Positions 8,085 to 17,441 are shown, counted from the first letter of the stretch. The stretch is 64,000 nucleotides of DNA from Pseudomonas sp. Tri1 (GCF_017968885.1 NZ_CP072913.1:3580001-3644000); one strand, 5' to 3'. Made by a program: numbers and translations. Notes: generated by a model not told the origin, from the sequence alone.

Positions 8085-9032
8085 CTAGAATCTATGCAAC
8101 CAGTTCAACACTAGCTTATCCCCCTCGGTACGGTTCTCGGCATCCTGCTCGAAGTAGGCATTGACCGACAGCACGTCCTCCTTGCGAAAGACATAATTGA
8201 ACCCCGGCCCGATCGCCCAGACCTTCTCCCGGCGCCCGCTGACGTCGTGCCCATCGACCTGGGTGTCAGTGAACTGCTTGAGCCAATAGCCGTTGAGCCC
8301 GGCGCTCAGTCGATCGGTCAAGGCGTACTGCAACGTCAGGTTGGCGTGCAAGGCCTGACCGGCCTGGGTATCGGAGACATCACCAAAACTGGCCGAAGGG
8401 TCGTCGTTCTTGCCGTTCCACAAATACATGAAGCGCCCGCTTGCCGACCATTTGGGCGTGAACCAGTAGGTGGCGGCGTAATACGGATTGAACGACCAGA
8501 AGTTACTGCCCGGGTTGATCGAGCGATTGCGGTTGTAGGCACCGACCGGCATCGACACGTCCACCTCGACACGCTGGGTCAGCAAAGGGCTGCCATCGGC
8601 GCGGGTCAGTGTGGGCAATTGCAGGAAGGCGCCGACGATCAGGTCGCCAAACCCTTCCCGAGAACTCAGGGCTGCATTGTTCAACCCATCGTCCACATCC
8701 ACATGGGCCAGGGAGGTGTTGATCAGGGTAAACCCTGGCATCGCGCCGTTGGCGCGGGGTTGGCCGACGTAGATGATCTGGGTGGTCGGCGCGAAGACCT
8801 CCACGGTTTGCTTGGGTAGCGGCAGTTTATTGCCGTGGGCATCGTTGAAACGATTGGCCTTGGAGTACGTCAGGTATTCCTCCAGATACCAACCGGGGCC
8901 GGCCGGCGCAGGGGAACCGTCGTAGAAACTGGTGCTACCCAGATTGAGGCCAGGCAGGTCGTACGCATGAACGAGGGGCGACAGCGCAACCAGAATCGGG
9001 GCAGCAGCCATCCGCAAGATAGGCTTGAGCAT
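8085..9032 (-). CDS. SphA-like outer-membrane protein (Phenol_MetA_deg family)
   Basis: Protein of 315 aa with a signal peptide (cleavage expected after LVHA) and a beta-barrel-like alternating pattern ending in NWLHRF. It matches the family found next to aromatic degradation genes (SphA, 'phenol meta-degradation' proteins), thought to be outer-membrane channels for hydrophobic aromatics. It follows calA by about 80 bp and is last in the minus-strand operon starting with the benzaldehyde dehydrogenase. A perfect CA motif is in its leader. The transport role is family inference; no direct substrate evidence. Confidence 0.72.
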   Translation of the reverse strand: MLKPILRMAAAPILVALSPLVHAYDLPGLNLGSTSFYDGSPAPAGPGWYLEEYLTYSKANRFNDAHGNKLPLPKQTVEVFAPTTQIIYVGQPRANGAMPGFTLINTSLAHVDVDDGLNNAALSSREGFGDLIVGAFLQLPTLTRADGSPLLTQRVEVDVSMPVGAYNRNRSINPGSNFWSFNPYYAATYWFTPKWSASGRFMYLWNGKNDDPSASFGDVSDTQAGQALHANLTLQYALTDRLSAGLNGYWLKQFTDTQVDGHDVSGRREKVWAIGPGFNYVFRKEDVLSVNAYFEQDAENRTEGDKLVLNWLHRF

Positions 9033-9050
9033 CTTGTGAGTCCTGTATTT

Positions 9051-9058
9051 TTGTTGTT
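9051..9058 (-). promoter_or_regulatory. CA motif before SphA-like gene
   Basis: Perfect AACAACAA on the minus strand, 19 nt upstream of the ATG. Confidence 0.6.
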
Positions 9059-9111
9059 ATTAGAGGCCCGGCACCGCACCCACAGTGCCGGGTTACATCA
9101 CCGCGACGGCG

Positions 9112-9879
9112 TTATATGTAGGTCGCCGCAAGCCCGCCATCCACCGGCAGGTTGACCCCGTTGACCCAGCGCGCAGCGTCTGAACAGAGAAAAGCGATCA
9201 CCTGCGCCACCTCATCGGCCAGGGCCGGACGCTTCATGCGATGGCTGTCCTGTGCCACGCGTTCCTCGCCGAGCATGCTGACGAAATCTCCGAGGATAGG
9301 GGTGAACACCGGCCCCGGCGCCACGCAATTGACCCGCACCGAATGCTCGGCAAACCACTGTTGCGCCTTCTGGTAAGTCCAGACGATCAGTGCTTCCTTG
9401 AAGTATTGGTAACAGGTTGCCTGCTCCACCGGGTTAGCCGCGAGCCACTGCTGCCCTGCCCCATAACTCTGGGTAGCAGCCAAAGCCTTGTGCAACGCCA
9501 GCCGCTCCGGCCACTGCGCCCCCAGGATCGAGGCGACGTTGACGATGCTGCCCCCCGGGGCGATGCGCGGCAGCAAGGCTTCGGTGAGGTGACGCAGGCC
9601 CAGGTAATTGACCTTGGCCACGGCCTGTACCGGCGCGGTCCCCGGCACACCGGCGATGTTGCACAGCCCGTCGATCTGCTGCGGTAAACGCCTCACCAAG
9701 GCATCGGTGCTTTCAGGATCGCCCAGGTCGGCCTGGAAAAAGCCATCAACGGTCAGTTGTGGCTCATGACGATCGACGCCGATCACACGGGCGCCCTGGA
9801 AACGCGCCAGGCGCGCCACCTCCGCACCGATGCCGGACGCCACACCCGTGACCACCAGGGTTTTGTTATGCAAGTTCAT
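9112..9879 (-). CDS. calA: Coniferyl-alcohol dehydrogenase (short-chain dehydrogenase)
   Basis: SDR enzyme of 255 aa. Visible are the Rossmann motif TGVASGIG near residues 10-17, NIAG, SIVNVAS and the active-site pattern Y-x-x-x-K in CYQYFKEAL, followed by VNCVAPGPVFTPIL. Length and these motifs match coniferyl-alcohol dehydrogenases of Pseudomonas, which oxidise coniferyl alcohol to coniferyl aldehyde. The frame can start at a TTG two codons upstream, but the ATG at 9879 with AGAGGG seven bases before it is better. It follows the aldehyde dehydrogenase by about 45 bp, so alcohol and aldehyde oxidation are co-transcribed. Confidence 0.85.
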   Translation of the reverse strand: MNLHNKTLVVTGVASGIGAEVARLARFQGARVIGVDRHEPQLTVDGFFQADLGDPESTDALVRRLPQQIDGLCNIAGVPGTAPVQAVAKVNYLGLRHLTEALLPRIAPGGSIVNVASILGAQWPERLALHKALAATQSYGAGQQWLAANPVEQATCYQYFKEALIVWTYQKAQQWFAEHSVRVNCVAPGPVFTPILGDFVSMLGEERVAQDSHRMKRPALADEVAQVIAFLCSDAARWVNGVNLPVDGGLAATYI

Positions 9880-9891
9880 GTTCAAGCCCTC

Positions 9892-9899
9892 TTATTGTT
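9892..9899 (-). promoter_or_regulatory. CA motif overlapping calA ribosome-binding site
   Basis: Perfect AACAATAA immediately upstream of the AGAGGG Shine-Dalgarno sequence of calA. Confidence 0.62.
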
Positions 9900-9923
9900 G
9901 TATAGGCATATCGTGGAACAGCG

Positions 9924-11396
9924 TCAGAACGGATAGATCGGCGCGGTGTTTTTCACCGTCACCCATTGCCACTGCGTGTATTCATCCCAGTCCGCCGGGC
10001 CGCCGACGCTGCCGCCATTACCCGAGGCACCGCGCCCGCCGAAGGGGTTGACGCACTCATCGGCAACGGTCTGGTCATTGATATGCAGCATGCCGCACTG
10101 GAGTCGTTCACCAATGGCCATGGCCCGGCCCACCGACGGTGAAATGATCGCCGCCGACAAACCGTACTCGGTGCGGTTGGCCAATTCGATGGCCTCTTCG
10201 TCGGTGGCGAAGCTGACCACCGTCGCCACGGGCCCGAAGACCTCCTCTTCGAAGGCTCGCATGCCCGGCTTCACGCCGCTGAGCACGGTCGGCTGATAAA
10301 ACAGCCGATCATATTCGCCGCCGGTCTCCAGCCGCGCCCCGGCGCTCAAGGTGTCGCTGACAATTGCATGCACCCGCTGCAACTGCCGCTGATTGATCAA
10401 TGGCCCCAGGGCAGCTTCGCCCCGGGCAGCGTTGCCGACGCTCAAGGCGCGAGCCTTTTCCACCAGCTTGTGGGTCAGGGCTTTGGCGATGGACTCATGG
10501 GCCAGGATCAAGCCGGTGGCCATGCAAATCTGCCCTTGATGCAGCCAGGCCCCCCAGGCCGCGTTGCGGGCGGCGACGTCCAGGTCGGCGTCTTCGAGAA
10601 TGATCAGCGGGTTCTTGCCGCCCAGCTCCAGCGCGACTTTCTTCAAGTTGCGCCCGGCTACCTCAGCGACTTTGCGACCAGCCCCGGTGGAGCCGGTGAA
10701 GGCGATCATCCGCACGTTAGGATCGCGGCACAGCGCCTCGCCGGCATCCGCCGCGCCGGGCAACACTTGCAGCAAGCCCTTGGGCAGCCCTGCCACCTCG
10801 AACAGTCGGGCGATGAGCAGACCACCGCTGACCGGGGTCTGCGGATCCGGCTTGAGCACCACCGCGTTGCCCGCCGCCAGGGCCGGCGCTACGGAACGCA
10901 TAGACAGAACCAGAGGAAAGTTGAACGGCGAAATCACCCCGACCACGCCGTGGGGTTGGCGCCGGGCATAGGACAGGCGCCCCGCCTCGCTGGGCAACAC
11001 CAGCCCATGGGCTTGGGACAGCAGCCCGGCGGCTTGATGCAACAGCACAATCGCCTCACGCACTTCATGCTGGCCCTTGAACAACGCGGCGCCGGTTTCC
11101 CTGGCCACATACAGCGCCAGTTCCTCGAAGGCATGCTCAGCCACGTCGGCGGCCTTGCGAAAGATCGCCGCGCGTTGCCGCGGGCCCATCGCCGCCCACG
11201 CCGATTGAGCCAGGGCGGCGTCTCGGCAGGCCTTGGCGATGTCGGCGGCGTCGGCCGTGGCGCTACGCATCATCACCTCGCCGGTGGCCGGTTCGATGAT
11301 CGGTTGCAGTGGGCCCGAGGCAGGCACCCAGTCACCGTTGAATACGCATTCGGATTCGATCACCTGAGACAACAGGTGGCTTTTGGATGCAGACAT
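9924..11396 (-). CDS. Benzaldehyde/coniferyl-aldehyde-type dehydrogenase (XylC-like)
   Basis: NAD-dependent aldehyde dehydrogenase of 490 aa. Motifs: SPFNFPL in the cofactor region, FTGSTGAG, the catalytic Glu in LELGGKNPLIILEDADLD and the catalytic Cys in HQGQICMATG. Overall it reads as the benzaldehyde dehydrogenase (XylC/AreC) group rather than the vanillin dehydrogenase type at 2019-3467. Being first in an operon with calA, it may complete oxidation of coniferyl or benzyl alcohols to the acids that feed the fcs pathway. It is preceded by a sigma-54 promoter and a divergent XylR/DmpR-type activator. Physiological substrate is unresolved between benzaldehydes and coniferyl aldehyde. Confidence 0.85.
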   Translation of the reverse strand: MSASKSHLLSQVIESECVFNGDWVPASGPLQPIIEPATGEVMMRSATADAADIAKACRDAALAQSAWAAMGPRQRAAIFRKAADVAEHAFEELALYVARETGAALFKGQHEVREAIVLLHQAAGLLSQAHGLVLPSEAGRLSYARRQPHGVVGVISPFNFPLVLSMRSVAPALAAGNAVVLKPDPQTPVSGGLLIARLFEVAGLPKGLLQVLPGAADAGEALCRDPNVRMIAFTGSTGAGRKVAEVAGRNLKKVALELGGKNPLIILEDADLDVAARNAAWGAWLHQGQICMATGLILAHESIAKALTHKLVEKARALSVGNAARGEAALGPLINQRQLQRVHAIVSDTLSAGARLETGGEYDRLFYQPTVLSGVKPGMRAFEEEVFGPVATVVSFATDEEAIELANRTEYGLSAAIISPSVGRAMAIGERLQCGMLHINDQTVADECVNPFGGRGASGNGGSVGGPADWDEYTQWQWVTVKNTAPIYPF

Positions 11397-11413
11397 TTAA
11401 AACTCCCGGCTCT

Positions 11414-11421
11414 TTGTTGTT
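11414..11421 (-). promoter_or_regulatory. CA motif before benzaldehyde dehydrogenase
   Basis: Perfect AACAACAA on the minus strand, 18 nt upstream of the ATG. Confidence 0.62.
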
Positions 11422-11476
11422 GTCATCGTTTGCCGCGCCTCGAAGGCGCCTGCGCAAACGCCGTGCAAGTGCTTGA

Positions 11477-11491
11477 GCAAGCGTTGTGCCG
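11477..11491 (-). promoter_or_regulatory. Sigma-54 promoter of the aldehyde dehydrogenase-calA operon
   Basis: Minus-strand CGGCAC-N5-TTGC, with the invariant GG and GC exactly 10 nt apart, 81 nt upstream of the dehydrogenase start. The divergent gene encodes a sigma-54 activator, supporting the call. Confidence 0.75.
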
Positions 11492-11644
11492 GTTTCGCCT
11501 GTTGATGCCGGAAAAAATGCCGCAAGGCTCTGGATCAAGGATCTGCCAAAGCCACTACCGGCCAAGCGTCGCTGGCGCCCCTGGAGCCAAGCAGCCGACG
11601 CTTGTTCATTTGATAAAGTTATGTTTAATAACTATCTAGCCAGA

Positions 11645-11659
11645 TGATCATTTCGATCA
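11645..11659. promoter_or_regulatory. Candidate enhancer (UAS) for the XylR/DmpR-type activator
   Basis: Palindrome TGATC-N5-GATCA, similar in arms to XylR/DmpR upstream activating sites, about 155 bp upstream of the sigma-54 promoter and 22 bp before the activator ATG. It could also mediate autoregulation. Confidence 0.5.
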
Positions 11660-11680
11660 ACCGCCATCAGGGGCCTGACA

Positions 11681-13456
11681 ATGAATAATCCCCACTGTCC
11701 GTTGCCGGATCACCGGATTGCCACCGAGCATTTCCACCCACGGGGCGACAGCAACGAACTGACCGACAGCAGTTCGCCGACGCCGGCCGAACTGACCGAT
11801 TGCCTGTTTTTTTCCCCTGACGATGGGCGTATCTGGCTCAACGACCAGCGTATGTTGCTGCTGCACAGCTCATCCTTCGGGGCGTTACGCCGGGAGATCA
11901 TCGAGCGCCAGGGGCTGGAACAGGCCCGTGGCATGCTCACCCGCACCGGCTATTGCTCCGGGGCCCGGGATGCCCGGCTGATTCGCGAACGCTGGCCCCA
12001 CGCCGATGCCGCCGCGGTATTTCGCGCCGGCACGCATTTGCACACCCTGGAAGGCATGACCAAGGTCGAGCCGTTGCATTTCAAGTTCGATGCCGATTCG
12101 GGATTCTATGAAGGCGAGTTTCTCTGGCACCACTCCTGTGAGGCCGACGAGCATGTTGCGGCCTACGGTACCGGGCAGGACCCGGTGTGCTGGACCGAGC
12201 TGGGCTACGCCATCGGTTTCGTCAGCGGGCTGTTCGGGCAATTGGTGATTTTCCGCGAAGTGGAATGCCGAGGCATGGGCCATGAGCGCTGCCGAGTCAT
12301 CGGCAAGACCGCTGAGCAATGGGGTGACATCGAGCGGGACCTGAGTTATCTCAACGCCTCGCCCGCAACGCAGGCCAGCCGCAGCGCGCCGGAGCTTCAC
12401 AGTGCAGCCGGAACCGCGCCGCTGCCGGACAGCGAGCAACCCCTGATCGGCGCCAGTGCCGCCTTCAATTCAGCGACCCAGGCCCTGCAGCGCGTGGCCT
12501 TGACGCCTGCCACCGTGTTGGTCAGCGGCGAATCCGGGGTAGGCAAGGAACTGTTCGCCCGCCAGTTACACCAATTGAGTCACCGCCGCGATGGGCCATT
12601 CATTGCCCTCAACTGCGCGGCCATACCGGATAACCTGATCGAAGCCGAGCTGTTCGGCGTCGAGCGCGGCGCCTACACCGGAGCCACTCACTCGCGCCCC
12701 GGACGTTTCGAACGGGCCCATGGCGGCACGCTGTTTCTCGACGAAATCACCTGCCTGAGCCTGGCCGGGCAAAGCAAGCTGCTGCGCGCCTTGCAGGAGC
12801 GCGAGATTGAGCGGGTCGGTGGTGGTCACGGCATCAAGGTCGATGTCCGGGTGGTGGCGGCGACCAACGTCGACCTGCGTAAAACCGTGGCGGACGGCGA
12901 GTTTCGTGCGGACTTGTTCTACCGGCTCAATGTCTACCCCATTGCCCTGCCCCCCTTGCGAGAGCGCCGCGATGACATACCGCTGCTGATCAACGCCTTC
13001 CTCAAACGCTTTTGCCAGGAGTACGGCCGCACGCCCATGGGCCTGACCATGCGCGCCCTCAAGGTCCTGCTGCGCTACGACTTCCCGGGCAACGTGCGAG
13101 AGTTGCAGAACCTCATCGAGCGCGGCCTGATTGCCAGCGAAGAAGGCCAGGCAATCGACCTGACGCATCTGTTTCGCAATGAGCAATTGCCGGTGGCGGC
13201 CTATTCCGTGGACGACAACGGCGGCCTCTCGTCGATAGGCCGCGCCACGACCGATGCCCTGGAAAAACCGGCCTTGCTCCAATCCCTCAGCCAACTGGAC
13301 TCGGACTTCTCCATTGATGGCCTTGAATCCCGGCTGATCAACGAGGCGTTGCACTTGAACAACGGCAACCTGGCGGCGGCGGCAAGATCATTGGGATTGA
13401 GCCGGGCCCAGTTCGCCTACCGGCTGAAGAAACATCAACGAGGGATCCCAGCCTGA
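11681..13456 (+). CDS. Sigma-54-dependent aromatic-responsive activator (XylR/DmpR/AreR family)
   Basis: Cytoplasmic enhancer-binding protein of 591 aa. The N-terminal XylR-type aromatic-sensing domain spans about residues 40-140, followed by a V4R domain about 145-210 with conserved Cys and His ([18 protein letters not shown]). The AAA+ domain has Walker A GESGVGKE at 283-290 and the sigma-54 contact loop as GAYTGA at 330-335 (usual form GAFTGA; Tyr is a known tolerated variant). A Fis-type HTH ends the protein ([20 protein letters not shown]). It is divergent from the sigma-54-driven aldehyde dehydrogenase operon, its obvious target. Effector is probably an aromatic alcohol or aldehyde. Confidence 0.9.
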   Translation: MNNPHCPLPDHRIATEHFHPRGDSNELTDSSSPTPAELTDCLFFSPDDGRIWLNDQRMLLLHSSSFGALRREIIERQGLEQARGMLTRTGYCSGARDARLIRERWPHADAAAVFRAGTHLHTLEGMTKVEPLHFKFDADSGFYEGEFLWHHSCEADEHVAAYGTGQDPVCWTELGYAIGFVSGLFGQLVIFREVECRGMGHERCRVIGKTAEQWGDIERDLSYLNASPATQASRSAPELHSAAGTAPLPDSEQPLIGASAAFNSATQALQRVALTPATVLVSGESGVGKELFARQLHQLSHRRDGPFIALNCAAIPDNLIEAELFGVERGAYTGATHSRPGRFERAHGGTLFLDEITCLSLAGQSKLLRALQEREIERVGGGHGIKVDVRVVAATNVDLRKTVADGEFRADLFYRLNVYPIALPPLRERRDDIPLLINAFLKRFCQEYGRTPMGLTMRALKVLLRYDFPGNVRELQNLIERGLIASEEGQAIDLTHLFRNEQLPVAAYSVDDNGGLSSIGRATTDALEKPALLQSLSQLDSDFSIDGLESRLINEALHLNNGNLAAAARSLGLSRAQFAYRLKKHQRGIPA

Positions 13457-13483
13457 TTGCAAACCTGCTCGCGATAACGCAGG

Positions 13484-14383
13484 TCAGTTTGCCTCCACGC
13501 CCCGCCGATACTCGCTGGGCGTCTGGTTCATCTCGATGCGGAAATGCCGGTTGAAGTTGGACAAATTGTTGTACCCCACTTCAAAGCAGATGTCGGTCAC
13601 CGGCATTTCGCTCTGCAACAGCAAACGGCAGGCTCGCTGGACCCGCAGCTTGCGCATCAGGTCAATGAAGCCGTGCCCGGTGATGCGTTTGAAAAAGCGC
13701 GAGAAGCCGGGTTCGCTCATGTCCAACTGCCGGGCGATCACCGACAGGCGCAGGTCGCCGGTGAGTTCGGCTTGCAGGTACTCGAAAGCTCTATGAATAC
13801 GTTCGGAACTGCGGGCATCCAGGGTTGGTGCGTAGCAGGGGCTCGCCAGGCACAAGGCCTGCGCTTCGGGGGCTTTACTGAGGGTTTCAAGCAGTTGCAG
13901 GAACAGCGCCAGCCGCCCCAGTCCCTGCGCCGGACCGATGGCCTCGAGCAGGCTCGCGGCGTGAACGGCGGTGTCGCCGCTGAAGGCCAGGCCTCGCCGA
14001 GCCCGCTCGAACAACGTCTGTAAATCCCCTAGTTCCGGCAAGGTCCGGCGCAGGGTCAGCAAGGTGGCGCCGTCGAACTGCAACACCACATCGCGCCCGG
14101 CCAGGTGCTCGCCCGGCGCCAGGTCGCCCATCCAGTCGTGGGGCAGGTCCGGACCGATCATCGCCACATGGCCGGGGCCAAACGGGCCAATATAGTCGCC
14201 CGCCAGCAACTTGCCGCTACCGTGGCGGATAAGGTGGATTTCAAATTCGGGGTGATGGTTCCAGCGCGCCATCGGATAGGGATAGTCGTGCTCGTACCAG
14301 CGAAAACTGTGCTCGGGTTCGGGCAGGATGACCTCAAGTTCGGCCGGTCGCTGTTCGAACAAAGGCGTTCTGTGATCAGGCAT
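13484..14383 (-). CDS. AraC-family transcriptional regulator
   Basis: Protein of 299 aa with an N-terminal cupin-like sensing domain (HHPEFEIHLIRHGSGKLLAGDYIGPFGPGH) and a C-terminal double HTH with the AraC signature (VTDICFEVGYNNLSNFNRHFR). It is convergent with the sigma-54 activator and divergent from the SDR gene at 14635. The intergenic region holds a perfect 15-bp inverted repeat. The cupin pattern resembles regulators of sugar or polyol use, in keeping with the polyol-dehydrogenase-like neighbour, but the effector is unknown. A near CA motif (AACGATAA) precedes the start. Confidence 0.82.
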   Translation of the reverse strand: MPDHRTPLFEQRPAELEVILPEPEHSFRWYEHDYPYPMARWNHHPEFEIHLIRHGSGKLLAGDYIGPFGPGHVAMIGPDLPHDWMGDLAPGEHLAGRDVVLQFDGATLLTLRRTLPELGDLQTLFERARRGLAFSGDTAVHAASLLEAIGPAQGLGRLALFLQLLETLSKAPEAQALCLASPCYAPTLDARSSERIHRAFEYLQAELTGDLRLSVIARQLDMSEPGFSRFFKRITGHGFIDLMRKLRVQRACRLLLQSEMPVTDICFEVGYNNLSNFNRHFRIEMNQTPSEYRRGVEAN

Positions 14384-14462
14384 GACGCGCCTCTCTTATC
14401 GTTATAGCCAGCACCTTACGCTGGGTGCACAGCGGTTCGCCAGTTCCCACCTGACTGCCCAC

Positions 14463-14515
14463 TGATACTTTTTTAACCCGACCGAACGGCCCGTACAGGC
14501 GTTAAAAAAGTATCA
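14463..14515. promoter_or_regulatory. Perfect 15-bp inverted repeat between araC-like and SDR genes
   Basis: Arms TGATACTTTTTTAAC (14463-14477) and its exact reverse complement (14501-14515) separated by 23 nt of GC-rich sequence. Located about 80 nt from the regulator start and 120 nt from the SDR start. Probably the regulator's paired binding sites; no U-tract placement typical of a terminator. Confidence 0.6.
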
Positions 14516-14634
14516 CCGGATCATCCTCCCTGCGTTTGTCCCCGTTGAGGTGCACTGCTGTAATCGCCCAGCCATGGCGCACATGCAGGTCCGCCCTGCC
14601 CCATGGACCTCTAGACTGAAGACAGGACAAGCCC

Positions 14635-15408
14635 ATGAAACGACTGGAAGGAAAAAGTGCCCTGATAACCGGCGCAGCCCGAGGTATCGGCAAGACGTTT
14701 GCCCAGGCCTATATCAATGAAGGCGCCACGGTGGCGATTGCCGATATCGATCTTCAGCGGGCCCAGGTCACCGCCGCCGAATTGGGCGACAGCGCCTACG
14801 CGGTGAAAATGGACGTGATCGACCAGGCGTCCATCGACCAGGCCATCGAGGCAGTCGTGGCCCGGGTGGGCAAGCTGGATATCCTGATCAATAACGCGGC
14901 GCTGTTCGACCTGGCGCCGATCGTGGAAATCACCCGCCAGAGCTACGAACGACTGTTCTCCATCAACGTCGCCGGCACGCTGTTTACGCTGCAGGCGGCG
15001 GCCCGGCAGATGATCCGCCAGGGTCACGGCGGCAAAATCATCAACATGGCGAGCCAGGCCGGTCGGCGTGGCGAGGCGCTGGTCGGCGTCTATTGCGCCA
15101 GCAAGGCCGCGGTGATCAGCCTGACCCAATCTGCCGGGCTGGATTTGATCAAGCATCGGATCAACGTCAACGCCATCGCCCCCGGCGTGGTGGATGGCGA
15201 GCATTGGGATGGCGTGGATGCGCTGTTTGCCCGCCATGAAAACCTACCGCGCGGAGAAAAGAAGCGCCAGGTCGGTCAGCAAGTGCCTTTTGGCCGGATG
15301 GGCACTGCGGATGACCTCACAGGCATGGCGATTTTCCTTGCCTCGGCAGAGAGTGAATACGTGGTGGCGCAGACTTATAACGTCGATGGAGGGAACTGGA
15401 TGAGCTGA
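14635..15408 (+). CDS. SDR polyol (sorbitol/L-iditol-type) dehydrogenase
   Basis: Classical short-chain dehydrogenase of 257 aa: TGAARGIG cofactor motif near residue 13, NNAA, and the catalytic Ser plus YCASK. The C-terminal region (VDGEHWDGVDALFARHENLPRGEKK) matches the sorbitol/galactitol dehydrogenase (PolS) group, which oxidises polyols with NAD. The gene stands alone, transcribed away from an AraC regulator and with no polyol transporter beside it, so the physiological substrate is not settled. Assignment to the subfamily is from sequence pattern only. Confidence 0.75.
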   Translation: MKRLEGKSALITGAARGIGKTFAQAYINEGATVAIADIDLQRAQVTAAELGDSAYAVKMDVIDQASIDQAIEAVVARVGKLDILINNAALFDLAPIVEITRQSYERLFSINVAGTLFTLQAAARQMIRQGHGGKIINMASQAGRRGEALVGVYCASKAAVISLTQSAGLDLIKHRINVNAIAPGVVDGEHWDGVDALFARHENLPRGEKKRQVGQQVPFGRMGTADDLTGMAIFLASAESEYVVAQTYNVDGGNWMS

Positions 15409-15490
15409 AAATCCGCAGCTTTATGGCCTTGAAACGACGGAAATGGACTTATTCGGCGGAAAATTGATCCCACTACTTGAAGATTGTCCC

Positions 15491-15514
15491 GAACGGTACC
15501 AAACGGTGCCGTTC
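15491..15514. other. Hairpin upstream of CAP-family gene
   Basis: Inverted repeat GAACGGTACC / GGTGCCGTTC (9 of 10 paired, 4-nt loop) in the gap between the SDR and CAP genes. No following T-tract, so more likely a regulatory site than a terminator. Confidence 0.35.
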
Positions 15515-15602
15515 CAAGGGATTTCAAGAGAGCGTGAATACCGTTGCCCCAGCGGGGCAAAAATTGCGCATCATAGGCGCCGTCCGCTCAAGGGAGATTT
15601 AC

Positions 15603-16454
15603 ATGCGTGCCATTTCATCCGCCATGCGTCTTGTCGTGCTGTCGCTGGGCCTGGCCTTCGCCGCCAGCGCCGCGGCCACCGAAGAGACGCAACTGGTCGA
15701 GACCATCAATCTGTACCGTAGCCAGTCCCAAAGTTGCGCGGGCCAGGCCTCTCTGGAGTTGCCGCCGCTGGCGATGGACTCTCGGCTGATCCTGTCCGCC
15801 AATGGCATCGGCGACCTGCAGCAGGCGCTGGCGCGCACGGCCTATCCGATGGTCAACGTGCAGGCCATCAGCCTGTCCGGGCCACGCGATGCGCAAGCTG
15901 CGATGAAGGCCGTGCAGGAAAGTTTCTGCCAGGTTGTCCTGGACCCGCAGTTCGTCGACATCGGCGTCAGCCGCCTGGATCGCGAATGGCGCATCGTGCT
16001 TGCGCGCCCACTGCTGTCGGCACGCCTGGGGGACTGGCAAGCCGAAGGCCAGAAACTGCTGAAGTTGATCAACAGCGCCCGTGCGCAACCCCGCCGCTGC
16101 GGTACTGAAACATTCGCGGCCACAACCCCACTGAGCTGGAACGCCACCCTGGCCCTGGCCGCCGTGACTCATACCCGGGCCATGGCCAACAGCAATTTCT
16201 TCGACCACAAGGACCGCGACGGCCGCATGCCGGGTGATCGTGCCGAACTGGCAGGCTATCTCGGCCAGTTGATCGGTGAGAACATCGCCGCCGGGCAAGA
16301 CACAGCCCTGAAGGTGGTGGACGGCTGGCTGGCAAGCCCCGGGCATTGCGCCAACCTGATGAACCCGCAGTTCCGCGAACTGGGTGCCGGCTACGCGACC
16401 GATCCGAAAAGCGATGCGGGGATCTATTGGACGGCGATGTTTGGCACCCAATAG
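15603..16454 (+). CDS. Secreted CAP/SCP-domain protein
   Basis: Protein of 283 aa. I place the start at MRAISSAMRLVV because it gives a clean signal peptide ending at AASAAAT; the frame is open further upstream without support. The C-terminal half (about residues 145-283) is a CAP (SCP/PR-1-like) domain: HTRAMANSNFFDHKDRDGRMPGDRAELAGY, GENIAAGQ and SPGHCANLMNPQFRELGAGYA. The N-terminal half is not recognised. Bacterial CAP proteins are secreted or periplasmic and their function is generally unknown. No operon partner is evident. Confidence 0.82.
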   Translation: MRAISSAMRLVVLSLGLAFAASAAATEETQLVETINLYRSQSQSCAGQASLELPPLAMDSRLILSANGIGDLQQALARTAYPMVNVQAISLSGPRDAQAAMKAVQESFCQVVLDPQFVDIGVSRLDREWRIVLARPLLSARLGDWQAEGQKLLKLINSARAQPRRCGTETFAATTPLSWNATLALAAVTHTRAMANSNFFDHKDRDGRMPGDRAELAGYLGQLIGENIAAGQDTALKVVDGWLASPGHCANLMNPQFRELGAGYATDPKSDAGIYWTAMFGTQ

Positions 16455-16544
16455 CGCGGTGGCCGGGCCACCGTTATCGCGAGCTGGCTCGCTCACACAA
16501 GGGATTTGTGGTGCTCATGAGAAATATGCGGTGCGCCAATCACA

Positions 16545-17441
16545 TCAATGCCGGCTACTGGCGCTGTACTGCCGCAGCGTCTGCCGCAAATGCTGCATGA
16601 ACTGGCTCAACGACGGTGACTGGGCCACGGGTTTGCGTTGCAACAGGCCGATCGAGCGCTTGCCGGGCTGGTCGATGGCGATCACCGCGCATTGCTCACC
16701 GATATTGAACACTGCCGTGCAACTGGCCGGCAGCAAGGAAAAACCCAACCCTTCACGCACCAGGGCGGTGGCCGTGCTCATGTGGGCCACTTCCCAGGCC
16801 GGCTCAGGATCGACATTCAGGTAACGCAACGCGGCATCGGCCAGTGGGCGGATACTGGTGTCGGGGGTCAGGGCGATATAGGGCTGGCGCTTCCAGTCTT
16901 CCAGGCTGTCACGCTGGTGGTCCTTGTGGGTCAGCAACACCAGGTTGTCATCCAGCAAACGCACGAAGCTCAGCCCGGACAGGTCGTCCGGCAACGACGT
17001 AATGCCTGCGTCCACCTCGCCGCGCTGCACCCACCCCATGATCTCCCCGGCGCGGCCGTCCAGTACGCTTACCCGTACCCCCGGGTGTTCGCGCTGGAAC
17101 GCGGCAATGACCACCGGCAGGAACGAAGCAGCGGCAGTGGGCAGTGCCGCCAGGCGCAGGGTGCCTCGGCTCAGGCTGAGGGTGTCGCGGGCGTCGCGCA
17201 CGGCATCGTCCATGTCCCTGAGCATGCGCCTGGCCTGGGGCAGGAAGTGTTCACCGGCGGGCGTCAACTCGACACTGCGGGTGTTACGCGCCAGCAACTG
17301 CAAGCCCATAGTCTCTTCCAACTTGCGGATGCTGTAGCTCAGGGCCGGTTGGGACAGGTGAAGCTGTTCGGCGGTGCGAGTGAAGCTTGAGGTTTCAGCG
17401 ATCAAGATGAAAGCGCGAAGCTGTCTGAAAGAAACGTTCAT
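16545..17441 (-). CDS. LysR-family regulator of the AtuA/CitMHS operon
   Basis: LysR-type protein of 298 aa with the N-terminal HTH (FTRTAEQLHLSQPALSYSIRKLEETMGLQLL) and a substrate-binding C-terminal domain. It is divergent from the AtuA-like gene across about 100 bp, the standard arrangement for a LysR regulator and its target. The likely co-inducer is the substrate or an intermediate of the unknown pathway encoded at 17543-20577. Confidence is high for the family and moderate for the target. Confidence 0.85.
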   Translation of the reverse strand: MNVSFRQLRAFILIAETSSFTRTAEQLHLSQPALSYSIRKLEETMGLQLLARNTRSVELTPAGEHFLPQARRMLRDMDDAVRDARDTLSLSRGTLRLAALPTAAASFLPVVIAAFQREHPGVRVSVLDGRAGEIMGWVQRGEVDAGITSLPDDLSGLSFVRLLDDNLVLLTHKDHQRDSLEDWKRQPYIALTPDTSIRPLADAALRYLNVDPEPAWEVAHMSTATALVREGLGFSLLPASCTAVFNIGEQCAVIAIDQPGKRSIGLLQRKPVAQSPSLSQFMQHLRQTLRQYSASSRH

